DNA of 64,000 bases from contig VAFL01000015.1 of NCBI GenBank assembly GCA_005768755.1, positions 1 to 64,000 on the forward strand, in the 5' to 3' direction. The stretch is from Paracoccus denitrificans (GTDB lineage Bacteria > Pseudomonadota > Alphaproteobacteria > Rhodobacterales > Rhodobacteraceae). Positions within the stretch are counted from its first letter, which is position 1, and each line of letters starts with the position of its first letter. The position numbers and the translations under genes are program-made. Below the pieces are notes generated by a model. The model saw only the letters and a program-made list of their open reading frames with translations. It did not search any database and was not told where the DNA came from. Positions 1-7,471 of this stretch are shown piece by piece.

Positions 1-2
1 GC

Positions 3-83
3 GCTGCCGCTGGCGCGGACGCCTTGCGCCCACGGCTCCGTGTTCTCGCTAAGTGGTTTAGTGGGTTAGTATACAGCTACTAA
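3..83 (+). CDS. C-terminal end of an upstream gene (partial)
   Basis: The third forward frame is open from the window edge to a TAA at 81-83, giving 26 codons rich in Ala, Arg and Leu. The stop lies 12 bases before the next start and next to its ribosome-binding site, which is the usual spacing in this cluster. Frame 1 is also open (to 69), so the choice of frame is an inference. Nothing about function can be said. Confidence 0.35.
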   Translation, partial: AAAGADALRPRLRVLAKWFSGLVYSY

Positions 84-95
84 ATAGGAGGCCAT

Positions 96-1403
96 ATGGC
101 TGAAATCAACCAAGTTTGCTCTCTCAACGCCAATGGCACTGTCACGTGCGGTACTGGCGGCTGGGTGGGACCTCTTCCAGGTGACCCATCCACTTCTGAT
201 GTGTACATCACTGCTACGCCAGCGTTTGGTGGTATTGATGTAAACATCACTTGGCCTCAGATCAACCCAGAGGCCGTAGCGTATGTTCAGCTGTTTCGTA
301 GCTTGCTGCCTGACCCAGTGTCAGCAGCTATGCATGCACAGTTCAAGGGTACGTTCTACCACGATGCTATCGATAACCCGCTGAAACCCACGTACTACTA
401 CTGGGTTAAGATCATGTCTGTGCATGGCACATTGAGTGACATGATTGGTCCTGCCTGGGCTCAGCCTAAACCTCGCATCAAACAGATGATCGAGGAACTG
501 ACCGGCAAGATTGATAATGGGATGCTGGCTCAAACCTTGAAGCAGGACATTGACCAGATCACCCTGAACAAGTTGGGTATCGACCAGGAGCTGATCGACC
601 GTGCAGCAAATGACGATGCTCTGGGTGTTCGTATCACTACGGTAGGTGCTCACTCTGGTGAGACCCGCGCACTTCTCCAAGAAGAAGTCCTTGCTCGTAC
701 AAGCCAAGGTGAGGCATTCGTCTCTACGGTGAACACCCTGTACTCTAAGCTGAACGGCAACATTGCTGCCGTACAGACCACGACTACTGCTGCCCTTACA
801 AAGATGGGTGGCCGCATCGATGGCCTGGCAAGCCAGATCACTCAGGTCGAGACCGAGGTGAACGGGAACATCGCCCAGTCCATGCAGCAAATGCGCACAG
901 AGATCGCCGTAGTAGACGGCAAGGTCACCAACATTGGCGCGCTCTGGACAGCCCAGGTGAACGTCAATGGTTTGATTGGTGGCTTCGGTGTATACAACGA
1001 TGGTCGTACTGTGGAAGCTGGCTTCGATGTGGACCGCTTCTGGGTGGGTCGCACTGGTGCGAACAAGCGCAAGCCATTCATTATCGAGAATGATGTTACC
1101 TACATCGATGACGCGGCTATCAACAAGTTGACCTTCAGCAAGCTGCGTGACGAAGCTGGTACATTCATTGTTGCTAACGGTAAAATCCAAGCTCAGTATC
1201 TTGAAGTGGATAAGCTTGTAGCTAACGAAGCGCGATCCCTGAACTATGTTCCAAACACTTCGGGGTGGGCGCTTAAGAAAGACGGTACTGTAGAGATCAA
1301 CGGCAATGTCCCAGGCGCTGGTCGATTGAGCATCACCAACACCCAGATCATCATCTACTACCCTAACGGCCTCAAAGCAACTGCTATGGGAGTAGATATC
1401 TAA
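96..1403 (+). CDS. tail tip/fibre protein with lambda-J-like C-terminal domain
   Basis: A 435-residue protein with AGGAGG 5 bases before the ATG. The N-terminal third looks beta-rich and resembles a fibronectin-type fold. Residues ~130-270 are helical with heptad-like spacing. Residues ~280-330 (WTAQVNVNGLIGGFG, then a GFDVDRFWVG segment) resemble the central-fibre region of phage lambda J-type host-specificity proteins (DUF1983-like). It probably forms part of the receptor-binding tail tip. Its stop overlaps the next start (TAATG). Such a domain is better known from siphophages, so a tail-module exchange is possible. The family assignment rests on motif recognition only. Confidence 0.7.
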   Translation: MAEINQVCSLNANGTVTCGTGGWVGPLPGDPSTSDVYITATPAFGGIDVNITWPQINPEAVAYVQLFRSLLPDPVSAAMHAQFKGTFYHDAIDNPLKPTYYYWVKIMSVHGTLSDMIGPAWAQPKPRIKQMIEELTGKIDNGMLAQTLKQDIDQITLNKLGIDQELIDRAANDDALGVRITTVGAHSGETRALLQEEVLARTSQGEAFVSTVNTLYSKLNGNIAAVQTTTTAALTKMGGRIDGLASQITQVETEVNGNIAQSMQQMRTEIAVVDGKVTNIGALWTAQVNVNGLIGGFGVYNDGRTVEAGFDVDRFWVGRTGANKRKPFIIENDVTYIDDAAINKLTFSKLRDEAGTFIVANGKIQAQYLEVDKLVANEARSLNYVPNTSGWALKKDGTVEINGNVPGAGRLSITNTQIIIYYPNGLKATAMGVDI

Positions 1404-1705
1404 TGGCCACTGGCTTAAAGACTTGGGCTCCTGACGGCACCCTGCTCGTAGATATGACTAAAACCTTTAGTCAAGAGCAGGGTTTCGTAGACACTAACAA
1501 TGTCAACGGGTCTATTACCATGCCCCCCTTGCCTGTTGGGAAGACCAGGTTCACTTTTTCCGTGGCGCTGTCTGGTGACAACGCTTTTTTCGGGAAGAAG
1601 CCAGGTATCACAGTGTCTGGTGACACTCTGAGCTGGGCTTACTCATACGCAGACGGCTGGGGTTACTACTCACTGAACTGCCGCATTTACTACGGGTACT
1701 ATTGA
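1403..1705 (+). CDS. small tail-associated protein
   Basis: 100 residues, translationally coupled to the J-like gene (TAATG) and to the next gene (TGATG). It opens with a GLKTWAPDGTLLVDMTKT segment, a beta-strand pattern often seen in small proteins encoded behind J-like tail tip genes. The end is aromatic (YYSLNCRIYYGYY). The next gene carries similar 'W..DG(S/T)L' segments, so the two may be related accessory fibre proteins. No enzymatic motif is visible. Confidence 0.6.
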   Translation: MATGLKTWAPDGTLLVDMTKTFSQEQGFVDTNNVNGSITMPPLPVGKTRFTFSVALSGDNAFFGKKPGITVSGDTLSWAYSYADGWGYYSLNCRIYYGYY

Positions 1706-2571
1706 TGACTACTGGATTTATTGGTTGGAAAGAAGACCAGTCTGTCCTCTACGACACAAACAACATCTGCTACGGGTTGCACACCGCAGGCTATTTGTCG
1801 TTTTACACGTCCTATGGGTATTGGGTAAAGAGGTCAGCTCAGCTGCCTCCTTATCCTAAGAACTACATGTTGGTTAACTTCAACCAACCTATCTACGCTA
1901 TTGCAGTGTCCAACTGGATTGCACCAGTAGTTTTTATTACTGGCCATGGGTCGCCCTGCGGAGACGTAGTAGTCAATGGGATCAAGTATTTCTTGTTTGT
2001 AGGCGCCAGTACGTCTACCAAGGCATATGTATTTGACCGCATGACTGACGTACCTACTACTGGCTTCAAGCATTGGCGAGAATCCGATGGCACGTTGATC
2101 TTCAATGGAGGACAGCCTCCGTTGAATATCGTACAAACTTCTGTACCTCCACCAGACAGGGCGCCAGAGTTCAGCAGTGCTGAGTTCCCCAACATGACTG
2201 ACTCGCCTTATGTTGGTAGTACCAATGGCTGGTTGCAAAATGACAGCTGGGCCTATGGTGCTATTGTGGCTGTACCTATAACTGCTGGAGTTGAATACGC
2301 AGCTTCAATTAACTTTACTCGGCAATCGGGTATGGTGCGTGGGTATGGCTCTAGTGGTGCAGGTGGCGCCCTGCCTACGGGTAAAATGTCCGCCCAGGAA
2401 TACTGTGTTGGGTACAACGGAGGTGTTTACTGGGGGTTCACAGTGACTACTGGATTCATTAACGATATCTACGGTAACAACGGGTCATTCTTCTACGCTA
2501 TGCCACGTGATCGCAGGCCATCTGCTGCTGTAATCCGCACTAGCGACTATCCATTCCCTTTCACACGGTAA
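1705..2571 (+). CDS. tail-associated protein, paralogous segments
   Basis: 288 residues. The ATG overlaps the previous stop (TGATG); a TTG one codon earlier is less likely. It contains 'TGFIGWKEDQSVLYDTNN' near the start and 'TGFKHWRESDGTLIFNGG' near residue 120. These look like two copies of one beta module, also related to the start of the preceding protein. It is rich in Tyr, Gly and Ser with no membrane segment. The position between a J-like protein and the large fibre suggests a tail-tip or receptor-binding accessory role; this is inference. Confidence 0.6.
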   Translation: MTTGFIGWKEDQSVLYDTNNICYGLHTAGYLSFYTSYGYWVKRSAQLPPYPKNYMLVNFNQPIYAIAVSNWIAPVVFITGHGSPCGDVVVNGIKYFLFVGASTSTKAYVFDRMTDVPTTGFKHWRESDGTLIFNGGQPPLNIVQTSVPPPDRAPEFSSAEFPNMTDSPYVGSTNGWLQNDSWAYGAIVAVPITAGVEYAASINFTRQSGMVRGYGSSGAGGALPTGKMSAQEYCVGYNGGVYWGFTVTTGFINDIYGNNGSFFYAMPRDRRPSAAVIRTSDYPFPFTR

Positions 2572-2587
2572 GAGGTGATGGTGTAGA

Positions 2588-2618
2588 CTCCCTCCTGTTT
2601 ATAAACAACTGGAGGGGG
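2588..2618 (+). promoter_or_regulatory. hairpin holding the tail-fibre ribosome-binding site
   Basis: CCCTCC (2590-2595) can pair with GGAGGG (2611-2616), placing the Shine-Dalgarno sequence of the tail fibre gene in a stem. The loop contains the palindrome TGTTTATAAACA. It may lower fibre translation. The structure is read by eye only. Confidence 0.3.
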
Positions 2619-2622
2619 TCTG

Positions 2623-5316
2623 ATGACACCTGTACGTTTCAAGTTTCTGACGCCGTTGGGTGTGCCGATTTCGGACGCACTCTTCTACGTCTCCCTGAAC
2701 AAAGCCGCTATCCACAAGATGGAGCATGGCTTCGTTCATCCTGAAGTAATTGAAGGTCTGACTGATGCTCAGGGCGAAGCCACGCTTACCCTGTTCCCGG
2801 CAAACCAGCCTTACTACGTCACCATGGATACCAGTGCTGTCATCAATGATGAGCAACAGTGCGCTGCTATCCGATTCCGCATTGCCGTACCTAGTATGGC
2901 TACTGAGGTATGGGCAGATGACCTGGTAGTAACTGATCCGATCTTCTCTCAGCCATGGGATGCTGAGGCTATTGAAGTCATCATGCAGGCCAAAGCTGCT
3001 GCGGCTGCTTCTGCTTCGGCTGCGAAGACTTCTGAGCTGAACGCCAAGGATAGCGAGATTCTGGTTGTGGCTTCGGCACAAGCTGCTGCTGCATCTAAAA
3101 CTGCGGCTGCTGGTTCTGCTGCCACGGCTGCTGCATCTAAAACTGCTGCTGACTTGTCTGCGACTGCTGCTGGAGCCTCTAAAGCCGCTGCTGCTCTCAG
3201 CGAGCAGTCTGCTTCGGCTTCTGCTAACAGCGCTCTCAGCTCTGCCAACACTGCGACCACTGCTGCCGATAAAGCAAAGGCTTCTGAAACGGCTGCTGCT
3301 GGCTCGGCTACTGTAGCTGGTGGCCATGCCACCACAGCTACTGCTGCCAAGGATGCTGCTGCTGCAAGTGCTGCGGCAGCACTGGCTTCTCGGACTGCTT
3401 CGGCAGACTCGGAACTGGCTGCCAAGGCTGCGCAAACTGGTTCTGAAGCTGCGCGAGATAAAGCTCTTGCAGCCGCTGCTGCTATCACTGGTGTTATTAG
3501 TGACATGGGTGCATGGGACGCTTCTACTGGTTCTTACCCAGCCAAACCTCAGTACGGTTCGGCCTTCTGGAAGGTTACTGTAGGCGGTACGGTAGACGGT
3601 GTTCAGTACGGTGTGGGTGACACATTGATGTACACCCGTACTCTGGGTGAGTTCTACAAGATCGATAACACCGAATCGGTTACGTCGGTGAACGGCAAGA
3701 CCGGCACAGTGGTCATCACCAAAGGTGATGTTGGTCTGGATATCGGCCTCGGAGCGTACAATGCGCAATCGGGTGCGGATCTGAACACCTACACCATCCC
3801 TGGTACTTTGGTAAGTACAGCCGCAGGGGCTTCTAACTCTCCGATTTCCGTTATTGGCGGCTATCTGCGTGTTGTGGGCGGGGTGAATGCCACACTGGCC
3901 TCCCAGGTATGGACGGAGCAAGTAGGCAACCAAGTGGGGTACACGCCTCGCTCTTGGACTCGCTCTCTGTACACTGCCGATAACTGGTCACCCTGGTCGC
4001 TGACGATTGCGGGTTCCAACTGGCTGCCGTTGACCGTAAGTACTAATGCCAACTTGCTCACCGAAGCTAATGTCACCTATCACGTCCAAGGCTCTACGGT
4101 GACGAACTTACCCCTTGCCGCCACTGGCTTCTTGCGAGTGCTTTTCCGTGGTGACTCGGGCGGTGCTGCACTGCGATGTGTTCAGGAGTACACACCGTAT
4201 GAGCCTGCCAACGGTAGCACTCGCGTATGGCGACGCACCCGTGACGAAACCAATGTCTGGTCGGCCTGGTTCCGTACTGATACCGGAGCGCTGGGCACTG
4301 CTGCTCAAGGAACTTTGACTACCTCTCCGACTGATACTACTGCCGGGCGAGTGCTCAAAGTCGGCGACTTTGGGGTCGGTGGTATGGTCCCGTCGTTGGG
4401 TGCGGTCAACTTGGACACCGCATATTTAATGAGCGGGAACTACTATGTAGCCGAGCCAACCAATGGCCCATCTGGATTCAGTGGCTTTGGTTTCCTGCGC
4501 GTTACTCGCCTTGGCGGAACCACTTCGCAGGTACTGACTAGCTACTCTGATGGACGCACTTATAAACGCGCTCGTCCTGACACTGGCCAGCCATGGACTG
4601 CATGGGTTAGTGTGCTGACTAGTGCTGAGGTTGTAGATTCTGTGTACACAGCTACTGTCAACAAAGTTGTTAGCACTGGTGCTTTTGGCCACTGGATGGG
4701 GCTTGGCGCAGTTAGCCTACCCGCTGTAGCCAACATGGATAACATTGCTAACACCTGTTTCTACACGTTCAATGACACTGCTGTCGGACGGCCACCACAG
4801 TTCGGTTTTGGCAACGTGATTACTATTTGCCGTATGAACGGTGAACGCACACAGATTGCGTACTCTGTTATTAGCGACACTTCAGTAACCCGTAAGATGT
4901 CGAACAGCACTTGGGGTCCATGGGTCATGGACTATAACCAAACCAACGCTGTTGGCCCTGTGAGTTTTACGAGCGGCGTAAACAGCGGAGCTGTCATCGA
5001 GCGTGGTGGTAGTACTTACGGACAGTGGACTAAGTACGCAGACGGGACTATGGAATGCTGGTCCACCGTAGCTTTGTCATGTCCTCAGTCTGCTGGTGAC
5101 CTTCCTGCAACTATCGCTATGCAAATGCCACAGAGCTTTGCTGATACAGGCTATGTTACGACTGCTTGGGCACATCCACGCTCCCACTGGTCTGGCTTCA
5201 GTGGTTTGTTGTCCTGTCTTCAGGTTAGTACTTCTGTGTTTAATGCGACTATCCGTAACACGGTAGCCGCACAAACTGTAACCATCGGTTGGCGGTCCAT
5301 TGGTCGTTGGCGATAA
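2623..5316 (+). CDS. tail fibre protein
   Basis: 897 residues. An N-terminal domain (1-115) is followed by a very Ala/Ser/Lys-rich stretch (~119-288) that should form a trimeric coiled-coil or helical shaft, then a VTSVNGKTGTVVITKGDVGL segment typical of phage fibre shafts. Residues ~390-780 contain repeats of the type 'W..R.Y.....WS.W' that resemble pyocin-knob domains. The C-terminus (YGQWTKYADGTMECW ... IGRWR) is the usual fibre end domain. It is the likely receptor-binding fibre. Its start is preceded by GGAGGGGG. It is followed by a GC hairpin. Confidence 0.88.
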   Translation: MTPVRFKFLTPLGVPISDALFYVSLNKAAIHKMEHGFVHPEVIEGLTDAQGEATLTLFPANQPYYVTMDTSAVINDEQQCAAIRFRIAVPSMATEVWADDLVVTDPIFSQPWDAEAIEVIMQAKAAAAASASAAKTSELNAKDSEILVVASAQAAAASKTAAAGSAATAAASKTAADLSATAAGASKAAAALSEQSASASANSALSSANTATTAADKAKASETAAAGSATVAGGHATTATAAKDAAAASAAAALASRTASADSELAAKAAQTGSEAARDKALAAAAAITGVISDMGAWDASTGSYPAKPQYGSAFWKVTVGGTVDGVQYGVGDTLMYTRTLGEFYKIDNTESVTSVNGKTGTVVITKGDVGLDIGLGAYNAQSGADLNTYTIPGTLVSTAAGASNSPISVIGGYLRVVGGVNATLASQVWTEQVGNQVGYTPRSWTRSLYTADNWSPWSLTIAGSNWLPLTVSTNANLLTEANVTYHVQGSTVTNLPLAATGFLRVLFRGDSGGAALRCVQEYTPYEPANGSTRVWRRTRDETNVWSAWFRTDTGALGTAAQGTLTTSPTDTTAGRVLKVGDFGVGGMVPSLGAVNLDTAYLMSGNYYVAEPTNGPSGFSGFGFLRVTRLGGTTSQVLTSYSDGRTYKRARPDTGQPWTAWVSVLTSAEVVDSVYTATVNKVVSTGAFGHWMGLGAVSLPAVANMDNIANTCFYTFNDTAVGRPPQFGFGNVITICRMNGERTQIAYSVISDTSVTRKMSNSTWGPWVMDYNQTNAVGPVSFTSGVNSGAVIERGGSTYGQWTKYADGTMECWSTVALSCPQSAGDLPATIAMQMPQSFADTGYVTTAWAHPRSHWSGFSGLLSCLQVSTSVFNATIRNTVAAQTVTIGWRSIGRWR

Positions 5317-5323
5317 CTTAACC

Positions 5324-5339
5324 GGCCCCTTCGGGGGCC
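5324..5339 (+). terminator. possible terminator after the tail fibre
   Basis: GGCCCCTTCGGGGGCC forms a 6-bp GC stem with a short loop directly after the fibre stop codon. There is no U-tract behind it, so termination is uncertain. Confidence 0.4.
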
Positions 5340-5353
5340 TATTGGAGATTCAT

Positions 5354-5383
5354 ATGACACCTCGTGGTATTCGTAACAACTAA
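5354..5383 (+). pseudogene. vestigial start of the endolysin gene
   Basis: A 9-codon frame (MTPRGIRNN, then stop) has an excellent ribosome-binding site (GGAG, 6 bases before ATG). Its sequence matches the true endolysin start (MTLPRGVRSHN) encoded about 575 bases downstream. The antisense HNH gene lies exactly between the two. The simplest reading is that the HNH segment entered the 5' end of the endolysin gene and brought or created a replacement 5' end. Confidence 0.55.
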
Positions 5384-5904
5384 AGGTGAGCCCAACGCAC
5401 ACCGTTAATGATACGACTAACCTGGGCGGTGGACAGGTTGTACTCTTTAGCAAGGCGTACACCTGCACCCCTGCCCATGTCGGCTGCTTTAGTGCGTATC
5501 TCCCTAGCAACTTCAGCTGTAATTTTGCAGGTGATGGATTTCTCACCGTCCTGTATAGTGCCATGCTTTCGCATGTCCATCTGATTGTCCCTATGGGTTG
5601 CCCAACGCAGGTTGTCCTTATGGTTGTTGGAAGCATTGCCGTCGTTGTTCGCCACATCGGATAAGCTGTATGGATTTGGGATAAAAGCTGTTGCCACAAG
5701 GCGACGCACACTGCGGCGATATGGCTTACTGTCATTGGGTTTACGGAGTATGACGGAGTGATAACCCCGGCTATCCTTAAATCCTGTCATGATAGTCCCA
5801 GGATTTTGTGTTTCCTGCGTAGTATCGTGACGAACACGAAACGAACGAACCTGACCACAATCAGATACTTGATAGTCAGGGAAATCTTTGATGATGCTCC
5901 ACAT
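5380..5904 (-). CDS. HNH homing endonuclease-like protein, catalytic His replaced
   Basis: 174 residues, antisense to its neighbours. Residues 2-25 (WSIIKDFPDYQVSDCGQVRS) are a NUMOD4 motif. Next comes the HNH region 'VANNDGNASNNHKDNLRWAT', then a C-terminal helix-turn-helix (KEYNLSTAQVSRIINGVRW). In active relatives, including the intron gene at 11098-11649 in this window (VNHKDSN), the first position is His; here it is Asn. The enzyme may therefore be inactive. It lies between the endolysin remnant and the endolysin gene, and its stop overlaps the remnant's stop. Confidence 0.8.
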   Translation of the reverse strand: MWSIIKDFPDYQVSDCGQVRSFRVRHDTTQETQNPGTIMTGFKDSRGYHSVILRKPNDSKPYRRSVRRLVATAFIPNPYSLSDVANNDGNASNNHKDNLRWATHRDNQMDMRKHGTIQDGEKSITCKITAEVAREIRTKAADMGRGAGVRLAKEYNLSTAQVSRIINGVRWAHL

Positions 5905-5918
5905 AATTGAGGTTCCAA

Positions 5919-6377
5919 ATGAAAGTAGATATGACATTACCACGTGGTGTACGTTCACACAACCCAGGCAACATCGACTACAACCCACGCAACGCATGGC
6001 AAGGCCAGCTTGGTTTGGAGCTTGGTGTACCCAAGCCACGCTTTGCTCGCTTTAGTGAAGCCAAATGGGGTATCCGGGCTTTGGCTAAACTCCTGTTGAA
6101 CTATCGTGGTAAGGATGGTCTACCAGGTATGGGCAAGCCAGGTATCGACACGCCGTACGAGTTCATTAACCGCTGGGCTCCATCGGTCGAGAACAACACC
6201 AATGCCTACGCTGCGGCTATCGCCAAGCGTCTGGGTGTCGGTGTGAAGGACTCAATCGATATTAGCAAGCCTGAAACGCTCAAGCAGGTGGTGATTGGGA
6301 TCATCGTCCATGAAAATGGCGAAAACCCCTACGATGATGCTACAGTGAACGAAGGCATCTCACTGGCTTTGAAGTAG
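5919..6377 (+). CDS. endolysin / peptidoglycan-degrading protein (P5-like)
   Basis: 152 residues. The ATG at 5919 has GAGG 6 bases upstream; an upstream TTG is rejected. 'RSHNPGNIDYNPRNAWQGQLG', then 'PRFARFSEAKWGIRALAKLLLNY' and 'INRWAPSVENNTNAYAA' are the hallmarks of a phage muralytic family annotated as structural protein P5 or endolysin-like (lysozyme-type fold). No signal peptide is seen, so export would need the holin. Its stop abuts the spanin gene. The original 5' end seems to have been displaced by the HNH insertion. Confidence 0.75.
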   Translation: MKVDMTLPRGVRSHNPGNIDYNPRNAWQGQLGLELGVPKPRFARFSEAKWGIRALAKLLLNYRGKDGLPGMGKPGIDTPYEFINRWAPSVENNTNAYAAAIAKRLGVGVKDSIDISKPETLKQVVIGIIVHENGENPYDDATVNEGISLALK

Positions 6378-6854
6378 ATGAACAACTGGCTGAAGGGCTT
6401 GGTACTTGTGGTAGCGATGTTTGCTACCTACAAGGCCACTGATTGGAAGTGGCAAGCCAAGTGGAATGAACACGTAGCTAAGGATGCCAAAGATCGGGCT
6501 GACTGGCTCCAACAACAACGGGACAAAGAACATGGTTATGAGTTGGATCGAAAAGCATTGCTGGCTGATTTCCAAACTCGACTGGATCTTCTATTTGCTG
6601 CTCGGAGTGATTCTGATGAGCGGGCTGGCCGGTTGCATGACCAGCTCGAAACCACTCGTGCAGCCCTCATACGAAGCCGCGAAGCTGCCAAGCTTGCCGG
6701 AGTCAATGAGGGTGCAGCCAACGCCGCATTGGTGCTCTCCGACTTGTACGGAGCGGCAATCGAAGAACTTCGACGGGTGGCGGGAACAGCTGACGAGTGG
6801 CACGAGCAAGCTCTAGGTTGCAACCAGTTCTACGACAAGATCAGGGCGCGATAA
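6378..6854 (+). CDS. i-spanin (Rz-like inner-membrane spanin)
   Basis: 158 residues. An N-terminal membrane anchor (NNWLKGLVLVVAMFATYKAT) precedes a long charged periplasmic coiled coil (~30-125) and a C-terminal domain with CNQFYDKI. This is the normal Rz plan. The o-spanin gene is embedded in another frame, as in many phages. It starts immediately after the endolysin stop and ends convergently, overlapping the stop of the minus-strand gene beyond. With its partner it is expected to fuse inner and outer membranes at lysis. Confidence 0.85.
   Translation: MNNWLKGLVLVVAMFATYKATDWKWQAKWNEHVAKDAKDRADWLQQQRDKEHGYELDRKALLADFQTRLDLLFAARSDSDERAGRLHDQLETTRAALIRSREAAKLAGVNEGAANAALVLSDLYGAAIEELRRVAGTADEWHEQALGCNQFYDKIRAR
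6538..6816 (+). CDS. o-spanin (Rz1-like lipoprotein), nested in the i-spanin gene
   Basis: 92 residues, completely inside the i-spanin gene in a different frame. A hydrophobic stretch ends in a lipobox (LMSGLAGC, Cys at residue ~33), so the mature protein should be an outer-membrane lipoprotein. The mature part is Pro-rich (PLVQPSYEAAKLPSLPES), as in Rz1. An ATG two codons earlier (6532) is also possible. It partners the i-spanin. Confidence 0.85.
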   Translation: MSWIEKHCWLISKLDWIFYLLLGVILMSGLAGCMTSSKPLVQPSYEAAKLPSLPESMRVQPTPHWCSPTCTERQSKNFDGWREQLTSGTSKL

Positions 6855-7041
6855 GCGCCCTTTCTTTTGCCTCTTCCCTGGCTACCTGAAGCCAGTCAGT
6901 GTGCGGGTTGATGTTCCGCTTGAGTAATTCAATCAGGGCATCACGTTCAGCCATAGCATCACCATCACAGATGGCTTGAATGTTGGTTGGTGCGATGCAA
7001 CCAGCCTCGTCTTTGTCGAGTACTACGGTTACTAATTCCAT
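6841..7041 (-). CDS. small protein of unknown function
   Basis: 66 residues, acidic and helical, with no recognised domain. GGAG lies 8 bases before the ATG. It lies downstream of a strong terminator behind the holin gene, so it may be expressed only by read-through. It converges on the spanin gene; the two 3' ends overlap by 14 bases. Confidence 0.55.
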   Translation of the reverse strand: MELVTVVLDKDEAGCIAPTNIQAICDGDAMAERDALIELLKRNINPHTDWLQVAREEAKERALIAP

Positions 7042-7054
7042 TGAGTGTCTCCAA

Positions 7055-7080
7055 TAAAAAGCCCCGCTTGTGCGGGGCTA
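7055..7080 (-). terminator. rho-independent terminator after the holin gene
   Basis: A 7-bp GC stem (GCCCCGC / GCGGGGC, loop TTGT) is followed on the minus strand by TTTTT. It lies 10 bases after the holin stop. Confidence 0.85.
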
Positions 7081-7087
7081 GGTTGTA

Positions 7088-7405
7088 TCAGTTGATGGGG
7101 TCGATTCCCGCTCGCTTGTAGAAGAGCTTCTCCAGCAGTGGGAATAGCTTGCCTCCGAAGTGGGCAGCTACGCTTACCGCCATGGCTTGGGTACACCAGT
7201 CAGGCAGTGAAGCCTTCAGGTAAGGGTACATGTCCCAAGCCAGGTATCCTGCGAGCAATGCAGCGAACACGTTAGCGGTCAGCCACAGCCAAGTGAACAC
7301 TTGACCAGCCAGCAGTCGCTGAGCGATTGATACAAAGCCACTTACAGTGGCCAGTACCAGCATAGAGATAGCACTCCAGAAGTCGGGTCCGGTACTCCAA
7401 GGCAT
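7088..7405 (-). CDS. holin (LydA/phage_holin_3-like)
   Basis: 105 residues. The ATG at 7405 follows GGAGAAAGAAGAA; longer upstream versions lack a good site. There are three hydrophobic segments: SAISMLVLATVSGFVSIAQRL, WLTANVFAALLAGYLAW and AMAVSVAAHFGGKLFPLL. The 'R.LAGQ...L....A..AA..G' pattern is that of the LydA type holin family. It would release the endolysin to the cell wall. It lies opposite in orientation to the endolysin and spanin genes, and the minus-strand transcript ends in a strong terminator just behind it. Confidence 0.75.
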   Translation of the reverse strand: MPWSTGPDFWSAISMLVLATVSGFVSIAQRLLAGQVFTWLWLTANVFAALLAGYLAWDMYPYLKASLPDWCTQAMAVSVAAHFGGKLFPLLEKLFYKRAGIDPIN

Positions 7406-7471
7406 TTCTTCTTTCTCCAAGAGTGATAATCGACAACGGAAGCCAAGGGCCATCATAGTCGAGTATCACAC

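Noticed and set aside
2949..3506. Ala-rich minus-strand frame and Leu-rich plus-strand frames over the fibre shaft
   Set aside because: Produced by the repetitive GCT codons of the fibre's alanine-rich shaft read in other frames.
5377..5910. A third group I intron at the endolysin locus
   Set aside because: The HNH gene is antisense to the endolysin and no td-like core or P1 pairing is seen on either strand, so this is an insertion rather than an intron.
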